Below are positions 7,103-14,786 of a stretch of 18,752 nucleotides of DNA, piece after piece. Origin of the DNA: an uncultured Treponema sp. (GTDB taxonomy: Bacteria; Spirochaetota; Spirochaetia; Treponematales; Treponemataceae). Position numbers and translations under genes: made by a program. The stretch spans positions 1 to 18,752 of the forward strand of contig CAKZZK010000308.1 in assembly GCA_937885235.1 (NCBI GenBank), written 5' to 3'. The first letter of the stretch is position 1. Each line of letters begins with the position of its first letter. Under the pieces are notes generated by a model that ran no database searches, was not told the origin of the DNA, and saw nothing but the letters and a program-made list of their open reading frames with translations.

Positions 7103-8470
7103 TTATACTCCTGCTTTTGCAAGGGTAAGTTCAAGCATCTCTTTGCCAACAAGCATGATTGGACGGTTCTCGGCGAAACCGATGGCTTCCCCCGTAAATC
7201 CAGAGCTGGAAAGCAAAATGGCCTTGTAATAACCCTTGTCTTTTACTAAATCCGCGGCTTTTCGGACAACGTTTTCCGAAATAGTCGTGCTGTTGCGATA
7301 AAATTCTACAAGGTAAATCCGTTTCCGCATGTTCCAGTTGTCCTTGTCGTCTTCGGTGGCAAGCATGACGCAGCCGAAGTTTGTGGATTCAACCTTCTGG
7401 CATACCAGATTATAGCCGCCCTTGGCGACTTTTTTTGCCAGCTCGAGGAACTGCTGGGGGGAGGCTGTCAGGTACTCTTTCAGGCTGTCGTTTGTCTGCA
7501 CGTCTTTGTATTCATTGAGCTTGGAAGATACATCGCGGAAATTCTTGTTGCGCTTGGCAATCGCTTCCCACTGCTCTATGGCTTTTTCAATTTTATGCGT
7601 TTTTTCATAACAGCTTGCGAGGAAATAGCGCGCAAACAGCGTTTCCTGCGAAGCTTCGTTCTTTGCGCTCTTTACCGCATGCTCGAATTCCGCAATGGCA
7701 TTCTCTGTCTGGTCTACCGCCATATAGCAGGAGCCCCTCTCTATGAGCGTGCGCTGCCGCAGTTCTGGGTCGCGCTGAGCCTTTTCAAAGGCCTTGATGG
7801 CGCTGGGATAGTCCTTCGTTTCCTTGTACATTTTTCCGAGATAGTAATAGGAAGAAAATGTATTCGGACTCAGCTTGATAGCTGTCTCAATCTCGCGCTT
7901 TGCATCTCCGTACTGCTTGCTGCGCACAAAAAGGTAGCCGAGGGCTGCGTGAGCCTCTGCGTTCCTCTTGTCCAGCGCGATAGCCTTCTGGTAAAAGCCA
8001 TGTGCGGGGGCAAGCTGGTTGCTCGCCTCGTAGAGCTTGCCGACGTTGAAGAAATTGTCAGCATTGCGGGGTTCCATCTTGGTGAGCAGGAGAAATTCTT
8101 TCAGCGCGTCTTCATTTTGATTGAATTTTAAGTAAAGCTGTGCCATCTCCTTGCGGAATGCCAGTTCTGGAATGTCTCCATTGAAAAGCGCATTGCCGTT
8201 TACCGTCTTAAATTCTATGAAAGCAAGCTCCTGTTTGTTGTCCGCAAGATATGCCTTGCCAAGCCAGTAGTGGGCTACGTAGTCGCGGGGATTTTTCGCC
8301 AGTACAGCCTTTGCAACTCTTTGTGCGGCAGACGCTTTTCCGCTCTTAATTAATTTCTGAATATTGCCGATTTTCTGAGGTGTAAAGAGGTTCTTGAATA
8401 TAACAATCGAGATAAAGATAATGAACGCAATTAATACACTAACTGCAACCACCATCGTTACTGTGTTCAT
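7103..8470 (-). CDS. Membrane-anchored TPR protein with degenerate Mrr/restriction-endonuclease-like C-terminus
   Basis: The protein has 455 residues from the chosen ATG. An upstream in-frame ATG at 8515 would add 15 residues but lacks a Shine-Dalgarno, whereas GGCGGAG lies 8 bases before 8470. A single N-terminal helix (about residues 6-25) anchors it to the membrane, followed by tandem TPRs (about 50-310) for protein contacts. The last 120 residues (about 335-455) look like the Mrr_cat endonuclease fold: IYLVEFYRN, then VVRKAADLVKDKGYYKAILL, SSSGFTGEAIGFAENRPIML and a final helix. In active Mrr enzymes the strand reads QCKRY; here VEFYRN stands in its place and the catalytic lysine is gone. 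The domain is therefore probably a binding module, not a nuclease. It is first in an operon with the phosphoesterase and ParB-like genes. Confidence 0.78.
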   Translation of the reverse strand: MNTVTMVVAVSVLIAFIIFISIVIFKNLFTPQKIGNIQKLIKSGKASAAQRVAKAVLAKNPRDYVAHYWLGKAYLADNKQELAFIEFKTVNGNALFNGDIPELAFRKEMAQLYLKFNQNEDALKEFLLLTKMEPRNADNFFNVGKLYEASNQLAPAHGFYQKAIALDKRNAEAHAALGYLFVRSKQYGDAKREIETAIKLSPNTFSSYYYLGKMYKETKDYPSAIKAFEKAQRDPELRQRTLIERGSCYMAVDQTENAIAEFEHAVKSAKNEASQETLFARYFLASCYEKTHKIEKAIEQWEAIAKRNKNFRDVSSKLNEYKDVQTNDSLKEYLTASPQQFLELAKKVAKGGYNLVCQKVESTNFGCVMLATEDDKDNWNMRKRIYLVEFYRNSTTISENVVRKAADLVKDKGYYKAILLSSSGFTGEAIGFAENRPIMLVGKEMLELTLAKAGV

Positions 8471-8478
8471 AAAGTAAA

Positions 8479-8485
8479 CTCCGCC
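8479..8485 (-). promoter_or_regulatory. Ribosome binding site deciding the TPR-Mrr start
   Basis: GGCGGAG on the minus strand is 8 bases before the ATG at 8470. The longer in-frame start at 8515 has no such site, so the shorter protein is preferred. Confidence 0.7.
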
Positions 8486-8539
8486 TGTCAAGGTTCTGAG
8501 TAACTCATAAAGCATTCGATTGTTTTACAAGTGACTCGT

Positions 8540-8602
8540 AGTATATGAAAGATTAGCCCTTTTGACCAAATATGTCAAATAGGCTGATAACTAGATTATA
8601 CT
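8540..8602. promoter_or_regulatory. Divergent promoter region with dyad between two TPR operons
   Basis: A dyad, TTTGAC (8561-8566), 7-nt spacer, GTCAAA (8574-8579), sits between the two divergent operons. On the minus strand its right arm gives TTGACA (8578-8573) with TAATCT 17 nt downstream; an alternative is TTGGTC with an 18-nt spacer and TATACT (8545-8540). On the plus strand the -10 candidate TATACT (8597-8602) has its -35 region over the same dyad and only a poor -35 match. The dyad thus covers the -35 region on both sides, a good place for a shared regulator. The exact -10 boxes are uncertain. Confidence 0.5.
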
Positions 8603-8632
8603 ATATCACATATCCAAACTTATGCAAATATG

Positions 8633-8637
8633 GGAGG
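8633..8637 (+). promoter_or_regulatory. Ribosome binding site deciding the start at 8645
   Basis: GGAGG lies 7 bases before ATG 8645. An in-frame ATG at 8630 overlaps this site and has none of its own, so 8645 is the start. Confidence 0.75.
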
Positions 8638-8644
8638 CTTTATA

Positions 8645-9403
8645 ATGAGCAAATATTGGCAAAAATGTCTGGCAGCAGCCTTTTTTCTTTGCGGCAGCGG
8701 ACTGTGCACGCTGGCGGCTCAGGGGGATTTCAGCCGCGGGGAAAGCTTTTTCCGCGCTGACAATCCGGAGAAAGCTGTCCCCTACCTGCAAAAGGCTATA
8801 GAAAACAAGGAAGACCCCAAGGCATACATATATCTGGCGCTCTGCTATTTCCAGCAGGGAAAATACGCTCAGGCGCTGAATATCTGCACGGAAGGCATGG
8901 ATGCGCCGAACACGAACAAGAAGGTGCTTGCCTATGATGCCGGCAATATTGCCTTTGCCATGGAAGACTACGAGGGGGCAGACAAGTGGTATTCCCTCGC
9001 CATCGCCGCAGATGCAAGCTATGCCTCTCCCGTGCTCAACAGGGCTAATACACGCCTCAAGCAGGGACGCTTTCAGGAGAGCAAAGAGGATTATATAAAT
9101 TACATTAAATTGAGCCCCGACAGTGAGCAGGGAAATACCATCAATGCGATTATCGCCATGCTTGACGAGCAGATGGAAAACGAGAAGAAAGCTGACGTCA
9201 TCCGCGTGGAGCAGGAGCGCAAGCAGAAGGAAGAAGAGCAGCGCATTGCCGCAGAGCGCGCACGGCAGGAAATAGAGGCAGCCCAGCGCCGCAAGAAGCT
9301 GCTCGAGGATGTTGCATCTTCGCTGCAGGATGCCTCTGCGGAGAATATATCTGCGGGAGCGGAAGGAACCGTGGGCTACGGCTACGAGTCAGAATTAGAC
9401 TAA
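8645..9403 (+). CDS. Exported TPR protein with charged C-terminal coiled coil
   Basis: A 252-residue protein from ATG 8645. Residues 1-25 are a signal peptide (basic start SKYWQK, hydrophobic core, likely cut after TLA), so it should reach the periplasm. The C in GSGLC does not fit a lipobox well. Residues 27-160 hold about three to four TPRs, e.g. AVPYLQKAIENKEDPKAYIY and DYEGADKWYSLAIAADASYA. Residues 180-225 are a highly charged helix rich in Glu, Lys, Arg and Gln, probably a coiled coil. No enzyme motif is seen. The gene ends 28 bases before the 841-residue TPR protein, which shares the same mix of coiled coil and TPR; the two may form a complex. The specific function is not recognised. 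Confidence 0.82.
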   Translation: MSKYWQKCLAAAFFLCGSGLCTLAAQGDFSRGESFFRADNPEKAVPYLQKAIENKEDPKAYIYLALCYFQQGKYAQALNICTEGMDAPNTNKKVLAYDAGNIAFAMEDYEGADKWYSLAIAADASYASPVLNRANTRLKQGRFQESKEDYINYIKLSPDSEQGNTINAIIAMLDEQMENEKKADVIRVEQERKQKEEEQRIAAERARQEIEAAQRRKKLLEDVASSLQDASAENISAGAEGTVGYGYESELD

Positions 9404-9431
9404 AGAAAGGTCAAGAGGGTGGGGATTTTTT

Positions 9432-11957
9432 ATGACAGGGAAAAAAAGTAACATATATATAGAAGAAAACAGCAACGAAGCAGAGTCCGAGCTGCTGAAA
9501 TTTGCGAGCCTTGCCGAAAAGCACCGCAAGGCTGAACAAAAAAAGTCTGCGGCAGACAGGACTGGGCTCCTTGTTGCTGTTATGTTCTTGTTCCTCTGGG
9601 CAGGGGCAGCGGGAGGCATTATCGCTTACACGAAGCTTTCCGCGTTTCAGTCCCAGAAAGAATCCGAATCCCTCCAGACAATCATTGAGTCCCTGCGCGG
9701 TGAGCTTGCCCGCCAGCGGGAGGAAAATCAGCGCACGGTAGAAGCGTTTGAAGCGCTACAGGAACTGCTTGCCCTCCAGACAGAAGAGAGCAGGACGGAG
9801 ACAGAAGAAAGCAAGCGCAGGGCTGCGGCATTACAGGAAGCGCTTGCCCGTCAAGACGAGGAGAGCAGACGCACCGCCGAAGCCTTGCGGGAGCAGCTTG
9901 CCCTCCAGACGGAGGATGGGAAGCGCAGCGAAGAAGAAAGCAAGCGCAAGACGGAAGCGCTCCAAAACCTGCTCGCGCAGCAGACAGAAGAAAGCAAGCG
10001 CACCGCCGAGGCATTGCAGGAAGAGCTTGCCCGCCAGAATGCAGAGAGCAAGCGCAAGACCGAAGCACTCCAAAATCAGCTCGCACAGCAGACGACAGAG
10101 AATAAGCGTACAGTTACAGCCCTGCAGGAGGAGCTTGCCCGGCAGAATGCGGAAAGCAAGCGCAAGACGGAAGCGCTCCAAAATCAGCTTGCACAGCAGA
10201 CGACAGAGAATAATCGCACGGTCACAGCCCTGCAGGAAGAGCTCGCCCGTCAGAATGCAGAGAGCAAACGCAGTGCGGAAGCCATGCAGCAGGAGCTTGC
10301 ACGGCAGACAGAGGAAAACAGACGGAACGTGCTTGCGATGAACGAGCTGATGCGCACCCAGAAAGAGCAGGCGGAAGCCCTCCGCGCTGCCGAAGCAGAG
10401 CTAAAGGCTCAGCAGGAAGCAGAAGCGAAGCTGCGCAGTGAGCAGGAAGAGCGCCGCAGGGAAGAAGATGCACGCCGTGCTGCTGAAAGCGCTGCCGCCG
10501 CAAAGCTTGTCAAAGATGTCAATGGAGAGCTGGCAAAGGGCAAGGCAGCACTCGCGGCAGGAGACCTTAACGGAGCCTTTAGTTATTTCAGCAAAGTTAA
10601 AGAGATGCTTGCTACTCAGGACCCTGACTTTGCCGCCGACAAGCTGAGCGAAATAAGCAGCGCCCTCTATGATGCTTCCCAGCGGCTTGCCGGAAGCGAT
10701 ACAAAAAAGAAAGACCTCATGCAGCAGGCGCTCTCCTACGCGGAAGCATCCGTGGACAAAGACGAGTCTGACACCGCCGCCCGCTACATCCTCGCCATGT
10801 CCGCCTTTGATGCCAAAGACTACGCAAAGGCAGAGGCAGAGCTGAAAAAGGCTGTGGCGGCAGACCCAAGCAATCCCATTTACCACTTCCAGTTAGGACG
10901 CGCGCAGGCTCAGCAGCAAAAGTATGAAGCCGCCGCCGCATCCTTCCAGTCTTCCGTAGCACACAATGCCGCTTACGCGCCCGCACAGTATAACCTTGGC
11001 TATGTGAGCGAGCGCTTAGGCAAGACGGCTCAGGCTCTTGCCGCCTACCGCGCGGCATACCAGATAGATGCTGAATACGAACGCGCCTACCTTGCGGCGG
11101 GCAGAGTCCTCGTGCGGCAGGGAGATTATAAGTCTGCGGCAGAGGCATTCAATCTGGCAATCAAGGTGAATCCATCCAGTGCGCAGAACTATCAGGAACT
11201 CGGCTCTGCCTATTCCTCTGCCGGAAACTACGGGGCTGCCGAGCAGAGCTTCAAGAAGGCGCTCGCCTATATGGACCCGCGGAAAAAGGATCCGCTGACT
11301 TATTACAATCTCTCTACCGTCATGTATGCGCAGGGAAAGGCAGAAGAAGCGCTCTCCTATGCCAAGCAGGCATACAGCAGCAAGGCGGGCGCAAGCCAGC
11401 AGCTCGCCGCCACCATCGTGTATAACTACGCGCTTTTGTGCGATGAAAGCGGCGATGATGCCTCTGCCATAAAGCTGTACAAAGAGGTTCTTGCCGCAGA
11501 TGCCCAGAACGTCAAGGCGCTGACAAACCTTGCCGTGCTCTGTCTGGAGCAGGGCGATGCTGACGGAGCCATAGCCCTGCTGGAACAGGCATGCTGCAAG
11601 GAGCCTGAAAATTTCGAGGTGAACAACAATCTTGGCAACGCTTTCCGTATGAAAGGCAGCTATGATGTGGCGGTGGGCTACTACCAGAAGGCGCTCAAAA
11701 TCCAGCCCAAAAACAATGCCGTGCGGGAGAATATGGCAAAGGCGTATGCCTCTGCCGGCCAGTACGACCGCGCCAAGATGACGTATGAGGATGTCGTAGC
11801 CGCTGCGCCGTCTTCGTGGGAGTCATGGCTAGAGCTGGCAAAGGTCTGCCTCTCCCTCAAAGACAACGCAACGGCAAAAAAGTACCTCTCCTACTTGCAG
11901 AACAAGAACCCCGGCTATGAGCAGGCACTGGTAAAGCGGCTTTTGAATTCGCTATAG
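9432..11957 (+). CDS. Large membrane-anchored protein: 18-residue helical repeats plus TPR array
   Basis: An 841-residue protein of unknown function. A short charged N-terminus precedes one membrane helix (about 45-66). Next comes a long Glu/Gln/Lys/Arg-rich helical rod (about 75-355). Within it, roughly ten copies of an 18-residue unit such as KTEALQNQLAQQTTENKR (209-226) can be lined up. The rest (about 360-841) is a superhelix of many TPRs, e.g. NPIYHFQLGRAQAQQQKYEA and EVNNNLGNAFRMKGSYDVAV. The layout suggests a scaffold that stands off the membrane on a rod and holds partners with its TPRs; with one N-terminal anchor and no cleavage site the rod and TPRs are probably periplasmic. AGGGTGGGG precedes the ATG. 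It is second in an operon with the exported TPR protein. T. pallidum also has a TPR protein with a repeat region (TP0470), but orthology is not claimed. Confidence 0.8.
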   Translation: MTGKKSNIYIEENSNEAESELLKFASLAEKHRKAEQKKSAADRTGLLVAVMFLFLWAGAAGGIIAYTKLSAFQSQKESESLQTIIESLRGELARQREENQRTVEAFEALQELLALQTEESRTETEESKRRAAALQEALARQDEESRRTAEALREQLALQTEDGKRSEEESKRKTEALQNLLAQQTEESKRTAEALQEELARQNAESKRKTEALQNQLAQQTTENKRTVTALQEELARQNAESKRKTEALQNQLAQQTTENNRTVTALQEELARQNAESKRSAEAMQQELARQTEENRRNVLAMNELMRTQKEQAEALRAAEAELKAQQEAEAKLRSEQEERRREEDARRAAESAAAAKLVKDVNGELAKGKAALAAGDLNGAFSYFSKVKEMLATQDPDFAADKLSEISSALYDASQRLAGSDTKKKDLMQQALSYAEASVDKDESDTAARYILAMSAFDAKDYAKAEAELKKAVAADPSNPIYHFQLGRAQAQQQKYEAAAASFQSSVAHNAAYAPAQYNLGYVSERLGKTAQALAAYRAAYQIDAEYERAYLAAGRVLVRQGDYKSAAEAFNLAIKVNPSSAQNYQELGSAYSSAGNYGAAEQSFKKALAYMDPRKKDPLTYYNLSTVMYAQGKAEEALSYAKQAYSSKAGASQQLAATIVYNYALLCDESGDDASAIKLYKEVLAADAQNVKALTNLAVLCLEQGDADGAIALLEQACCKEPENFEVNNNLGNAFRMKGSYDVAVGYYQKALKIQPKNNAVRENMAKAYASAGQYDRAKMTYEDVVAAAPSSWESWLELAKVCLSLKDNATAKKYLSYLQNKNPGYEQALVKRLLNSL
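9735..10325 (+). repeat. Tandem 54-bp (108-bp paired) coding repeats
   Basis: In-frame repeats inside the 841-residue gene encode 18-residue units, residues 102-298. The central units (10002-10271) alternate two types, TVTALQEELARQNAESKR and KTEALQNQLAQQTTENKR, making a 108-bp higher-order repeat. Protein copies are nearly identical, while the DNA shows silent changes, e.g. GAGGAGCTTGCC versus GAAGAGCTCGCC. Outer copies are more diverged, and short insertions (about residues 122-129 and 166-172) break the period on the left side. Confidence 0.9.
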
Positions 11958-11975
11958 CTCGTCATCATGCAGCTC

Positions 11976-13898
11976 TTACTGCGGCAGCGTGCGGAAGTGC
12001 GTGCGCACAAGCTTGCCGGAATCGCTCAGATCGTTTTCTGACCAGCCGCTTGTCTTGGTGCACCAGGGGGCGATGGCGCTTGCTGTTTCCCCCTTGTTGC
12101 ACAGGCTCCAGTTCAGATGGCTCACGTTGTACTGCTTGAGCAGGTTGAACCAGAGCTGAGACTGGTAGGTGTTAAAGCCGCCATTGCCGGACGCATCGCA
12201 GGTGCCGAATTCCGTCACAAAGATGGGCATACCGGCACGCAGTGCATTTTCCACGCGGCTCCGCATGCTGTCCGTGTGCGTGTTTGCATAAAAGTGGAAG
12301 GTATACATCACATTGCTGAAAGCGAGGGGATTGCCAAGAGGTCCTTCTATATCCTGAGACCACGTGTTTGTTCCCACGATGATGATGGCATTGCTGTCAT
12401 TCGCACGGATGGCGGGGATCACCGCCTCCGCATACGGCTTGATGGCAGTGTTCCAGTCCGCCCCCACGGGCTCATTGCAGATCTCATACAGAATATTGTC
12501 AGCGCTCCTGTATTTGGCAGAAACTTCGCGGAAAAAGGCTATCGCTTCTGACTGCGTTTCAACAGGATTGTAATTATGCACGTGCCAGTCCACAATGACG
12601 TACATGCCAAGCGCCGTTGCATAATCAATGCCCTTGTAGATAAGTTCTTTGAGCTGGCTCTGGTTACCACCGTTTAAGTAGCCGTTGTAGTCGCGCGGAT
12701 AGAGCACAAGGCGCACGCAGTTTGTCTGCCAGTCGTCCCGCAAAGTCTGGAAGCCTGCCTGATCCACATAATTGCCGAACCAGGAAAGTCCATGGGTTGA
12801 CATACCGTAAAGCATGACCGCACTGCCATACTTGTCAATCAGTCCGCTTCCCCGCACGGTCAGCGCACCATGACGGGAATACGGAGTGCCGCCGACAGGA
12901 GTGACCACCGCAGTACCGCTGCCCCCCGTTGTAGAACTGCTATTTCCCTCTGAACCCATACCAATCACTTCAATCTTGTCCACTGTTATACCTCCTCCAT
13001 GCAGCAACATGCCGTAGTTTTTCAAATTGTCAGCCTCCTGCGCGGTGACGGTGTACACCACCGTTCCGCTCTGGGGCACAGACAGCACCCCGCCATCAAT
13101 AGTCGCATTTGTCACCGTTCCATTCTGGAGCGGCATCCAGCCGGCATTTGCCACAGGACTGTACATCTTGAACTGGCGTGAATAGGGGTCAGTCGTCGTC
13201 AGGTAAAGGACAATCTGGCTTCCTGCAACAAATGACGAAAAATAGGATTTATCAAAAGAAAGCGTGTCGCTCCAGCTCAGTGCCCTGCCGGAAACAGGGA
13301 GCACCGTGCCCGTGGACACCGATGCACCTGCCGTATTCGCCTTTCCCGCGGTGTACGCCTCCACATTGCTTACGGCCAGTCCCTCTCCGTGGAGCAGCAT
13401 ACCGTAGTTCCGCAGCCGAGAAGCCTCTTCAGCTGTTACTGTATAGCTGAATGTGCCCGAATCCTGCGAAGGGCTGATTTCCCCGCCGGAAGTCTTTACC
13501 GCATTAGCGAGAGTGCCGTCTGCAAGCTGAATCCAGCCTTCGTTTTCAACGGGAGTATACATTTTCAGCACGTGAGAGGCATTTCCCGTCTTGGTCGCCG
13601 TTATGCGGATTTGGCTCCCCGCAGCAAAATTGGCAAAATACGATTTATCATAGCTAAGCCAGTCACCCCAGCTCAGCTCCGTACCGGAGACAGTGCTGTT
13701 CGTCGTGCTGCCACCTCCCGAACTTGTCGTACCCGAGTTGCCGGAAGGTGTCTCGGTTTTTTCTGTCGTGCCAGTGCCGGTGGAGCCAGAACCTGTATCT
13801 GAGCTGAATATGTCCGCAAAACCAGACAATATGCTGCAAGAGCTGAACGAAAGGCTCATCGCAGCTGCTAGAAACAGTGTTTTCAAAAAAATCTTCAT
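11976..13898 (-). CDS. GH5 cellulase-like lipoprotein with two tandem beta modules
   Basis: A 640-residue probable surface lipoprotein that should hydrolyse beta-1,4-glucans or related plant polysaccharides. It has a signal peptide with relaxed spirochaetal lipobox LSFSSC (C21), a Ser/Thr/Gly linker (32-72), two similar modules of about 110 residues (73-182 and 205-312), a second linker, and a GH5 barrel (338-640). Catalytic residues are visible: acid/base E476 in YEICNEP and nucleophile E563 in VTEFGT, with VIVDWHVHNYNP (434-445) and YTFHFYANTH (532-541). This pattern is typical of GH5 subfamily 2 endoglucanases. The two modules resemble beta-sandwich modules on bacterial glycanases and probably bind sugar. 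AAGGGG lies 6 bases before the ATG. The gene is convergent with the 841-residue TPR gene, with 18 bases between stops and no clear terminator. Confidence 0.93.
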   Translation of the reverse strand: MKIFLKTLFLAAAMSLSFSSCSILSGFADIFSSDTGSGSTGTGTTEKTETPSGNSGTTSSGGGSTTNSTVSGTELSWGDWLSYDKSYFANFAAGSQIRITATKTGNASHVLKMYTPVENEGWIQLADGTLANAVKTSGGEISPSQDSGTFSYTVTAEEASRLRNYGMLLHGEGLAVSNVEAYTAGKANTAGASVSTGTVLPVSGRALSWSDTLSFDKSYFSSFVAGSQIVLYLTTTDPYSRQFKMYSPVANAGWMPLQNGTVTNATIDGGVLSVPQSGTVVYTVTAQEADNLKNYGMLLHGGGITVDKIEVIGMGSEGNSSSTTGGSGTAVVTPVGGTPYSRHGALTVRGSGLIDKYGSAVMLYGMSTHGLSWFGNYVDQAGFQTLRDDWQTNCVRLVLYPRDYNGYLNGGNQSQLKELIYKGIDYATALGMYVIVDWHVHNYNPVETQSEAIAFFREVSAKYRSADNILYEICNEPVGADWNTAIKPYAEAVIPAIRANDSNAIIIVGTNTWSQDIEGPLGNPLAFSNVMYTFHFYANTHTDSMRSRVENALRAGMPIFVTEFGTCDASGNGGFNTYQSQLWFNLLKQYNVSHLNWSLCNKGETASAIAPWCTKTSGWSENDLSDSGKLVRTHFRTLPQ

Positions 13899-13963
13899 AA
13901 AAACCCCTTATTTTCGTAAAAAGAGCCCTGAAATCGCAATCTCCAAGGCTTTCTGTTAGTAAA

Positions 13964-13992
13964 ATTATAAAGGGTAAAATCATTTCTGAACA
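13964..13992 (-). promoter_or_regulatory. Putative promoter of the GH5 gene
   Basis: On the minus strand, TGTTCA (13992-13987), a 17-nt spacer and a perfect TATAAT (13969-13964). The -35 box is weak, with three of six matches. It would give a leader of about 60 nt. Confidence 0.5.
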
Positions 13993-14010
13993 GATAGCGA
14001 TTTGTATTTA

Positions 14011-14039
14011 TAGCATATTTTTTTTATTTATGCTAAAAT
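14011..14039 (+). promoter_or_regulatory. Extended -10 promoter with overlapping inverted repeat, IMP cyclohydrolase gene
   Basis: TGCTAAAAT (14031-14039) is an extended -10 box with no good -35. A perfect 7-bp inverted repeat, TAGCATA (14011-14017) and TATGCTA (14029-14035), overlaps its upstream half. The T-rich spacer of 11 nt makes a DNA-level operator more likely than a terminator. The start codon is about 30 bases downstream. Confidence 0.55.
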
Positions 14040-14067
14040 GGTATAAAACCGACTGTAGGGGTTAATT

Positions 14068-14778
14068 ATGGACAAACATTCATTGAAAGAGGAACTTTGC
14101 GGAAACAGCTATCCGGGCAGGGGCATCATTGTGGGAAGGTCTGCCGACGGCGCTCAGGCTGTGGCGGCATATTTCATTATGGGGCGCAGCGAAAACAGCC
14201 GCAACCGCATTTTTGTGGAGGACGGCGAGGGAATCAGGACGCAGGCATTTGACCCGTCAAAGATGAAAGACTCAAGTCTGATCATCTACGCACCCGTGCG
14301 CGTGCTCGGCAGCACCACCATCATCACCAACGGCGACCAGACAGACACAATCTACGACGGCATGGCAAAGGGGCTCAGCTTTGAACAGTCTCTGAGAAGC
14401 CGCTGCTTTGAACCCGATGCTCCGAATTTCACCCCGCGCATCTCTGCCATCATGCACATTGAGGGCGGCAATTATGACTATGCCCTCTCCATCCTGAAGA
14501 GCGATACGGATAATCCCGAAAGCTGCAACCGCTTTACCTTCGCCTACGAAAAACCAAAGGCAGGCATGGGCCGCTTTATCCACACCTACCGGAGTGACGG
14601 CAATCCTCTCCCCAGTTACGAGGGGGAACCCACGCTGGTAGAGCTGAACGGCAGCATCGATGAACTCACGCAATATATATGGAAGAATTTGAACGAGGCA
14701 AACAAAGTCTCTCTTTTTGTCCGCTACATAGACATTGCCAGCGGGAAATATGAAACACGCATTGTAAACAAAAACTAG
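14068..14778 (+). CDS. purO: IMP cyclohydrolase family protein (PurO-like)
   Basis: A 236-residue cytosolic protein of the IMP cyclohydrolase-like family (PurO type), which closes the ring of FAICAR to give IMP, the last step of purine synthesis. Recognisable stretches are NSYPGRGIIVG (13-23), YFIMGRSENSRNRIF (35-49), TNGDQTDTIYDG (87-98) and FEPDAPNFTPRIS (114-126). The length fits the family. Archaeal PurO is biochemically proven; bacterial members are mostly assigned by similarity, so the reaction is likely but not shown here. AGGGG is 7 bases before the ATG. It appears to be a single-gene unit between its own promoter and the tRNA-Val promoter, with no purine gene next to it. Confidence 0.82.
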   Translation: MDKHSLKEELCGNSYPGRGIIVGRSADGAQAVAAYFIMGRSENSRNRIFVEDGEGIRTQAFDPSKMKDSSLIIYAPVRVLGSTTIITNGDQTDTIYDGMAKGLSFEQSLRSRCFEPDAPNFTPRISAIMHIEGGNYDYALSILKSDTDNPESCNRFTFAYEKPKAGMGRFIHTYRSDGNPLPSYEGEPTLVELNGSIDELTQYIWKNLNEANKVSLFVRYIDIASGKYETRIVNKN

Positions 14779-14786
14779 TCTCCCCC

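Noticed and set aside
8471..8515. Longer start for the TPR-Mrr protein at 8515
   Set aside because: No Shine-Dalgarno before it, and the added residues precede a normal N-terminal membrane anchor that starts at 8470 with a good site.
9735..10325. Possible CRISPR array because of regular repeats
   Set aside because: Repeats are contiguous, in frame, multiples of 54 bp and without unique spacers; they encode a helical rod.
11957..11990. Bidirectional terminator between the TPR gene and the GH5 gene
   Set aside because: Only short weak complementarity (GCAG with CTGC) and no T run; not enough to call.
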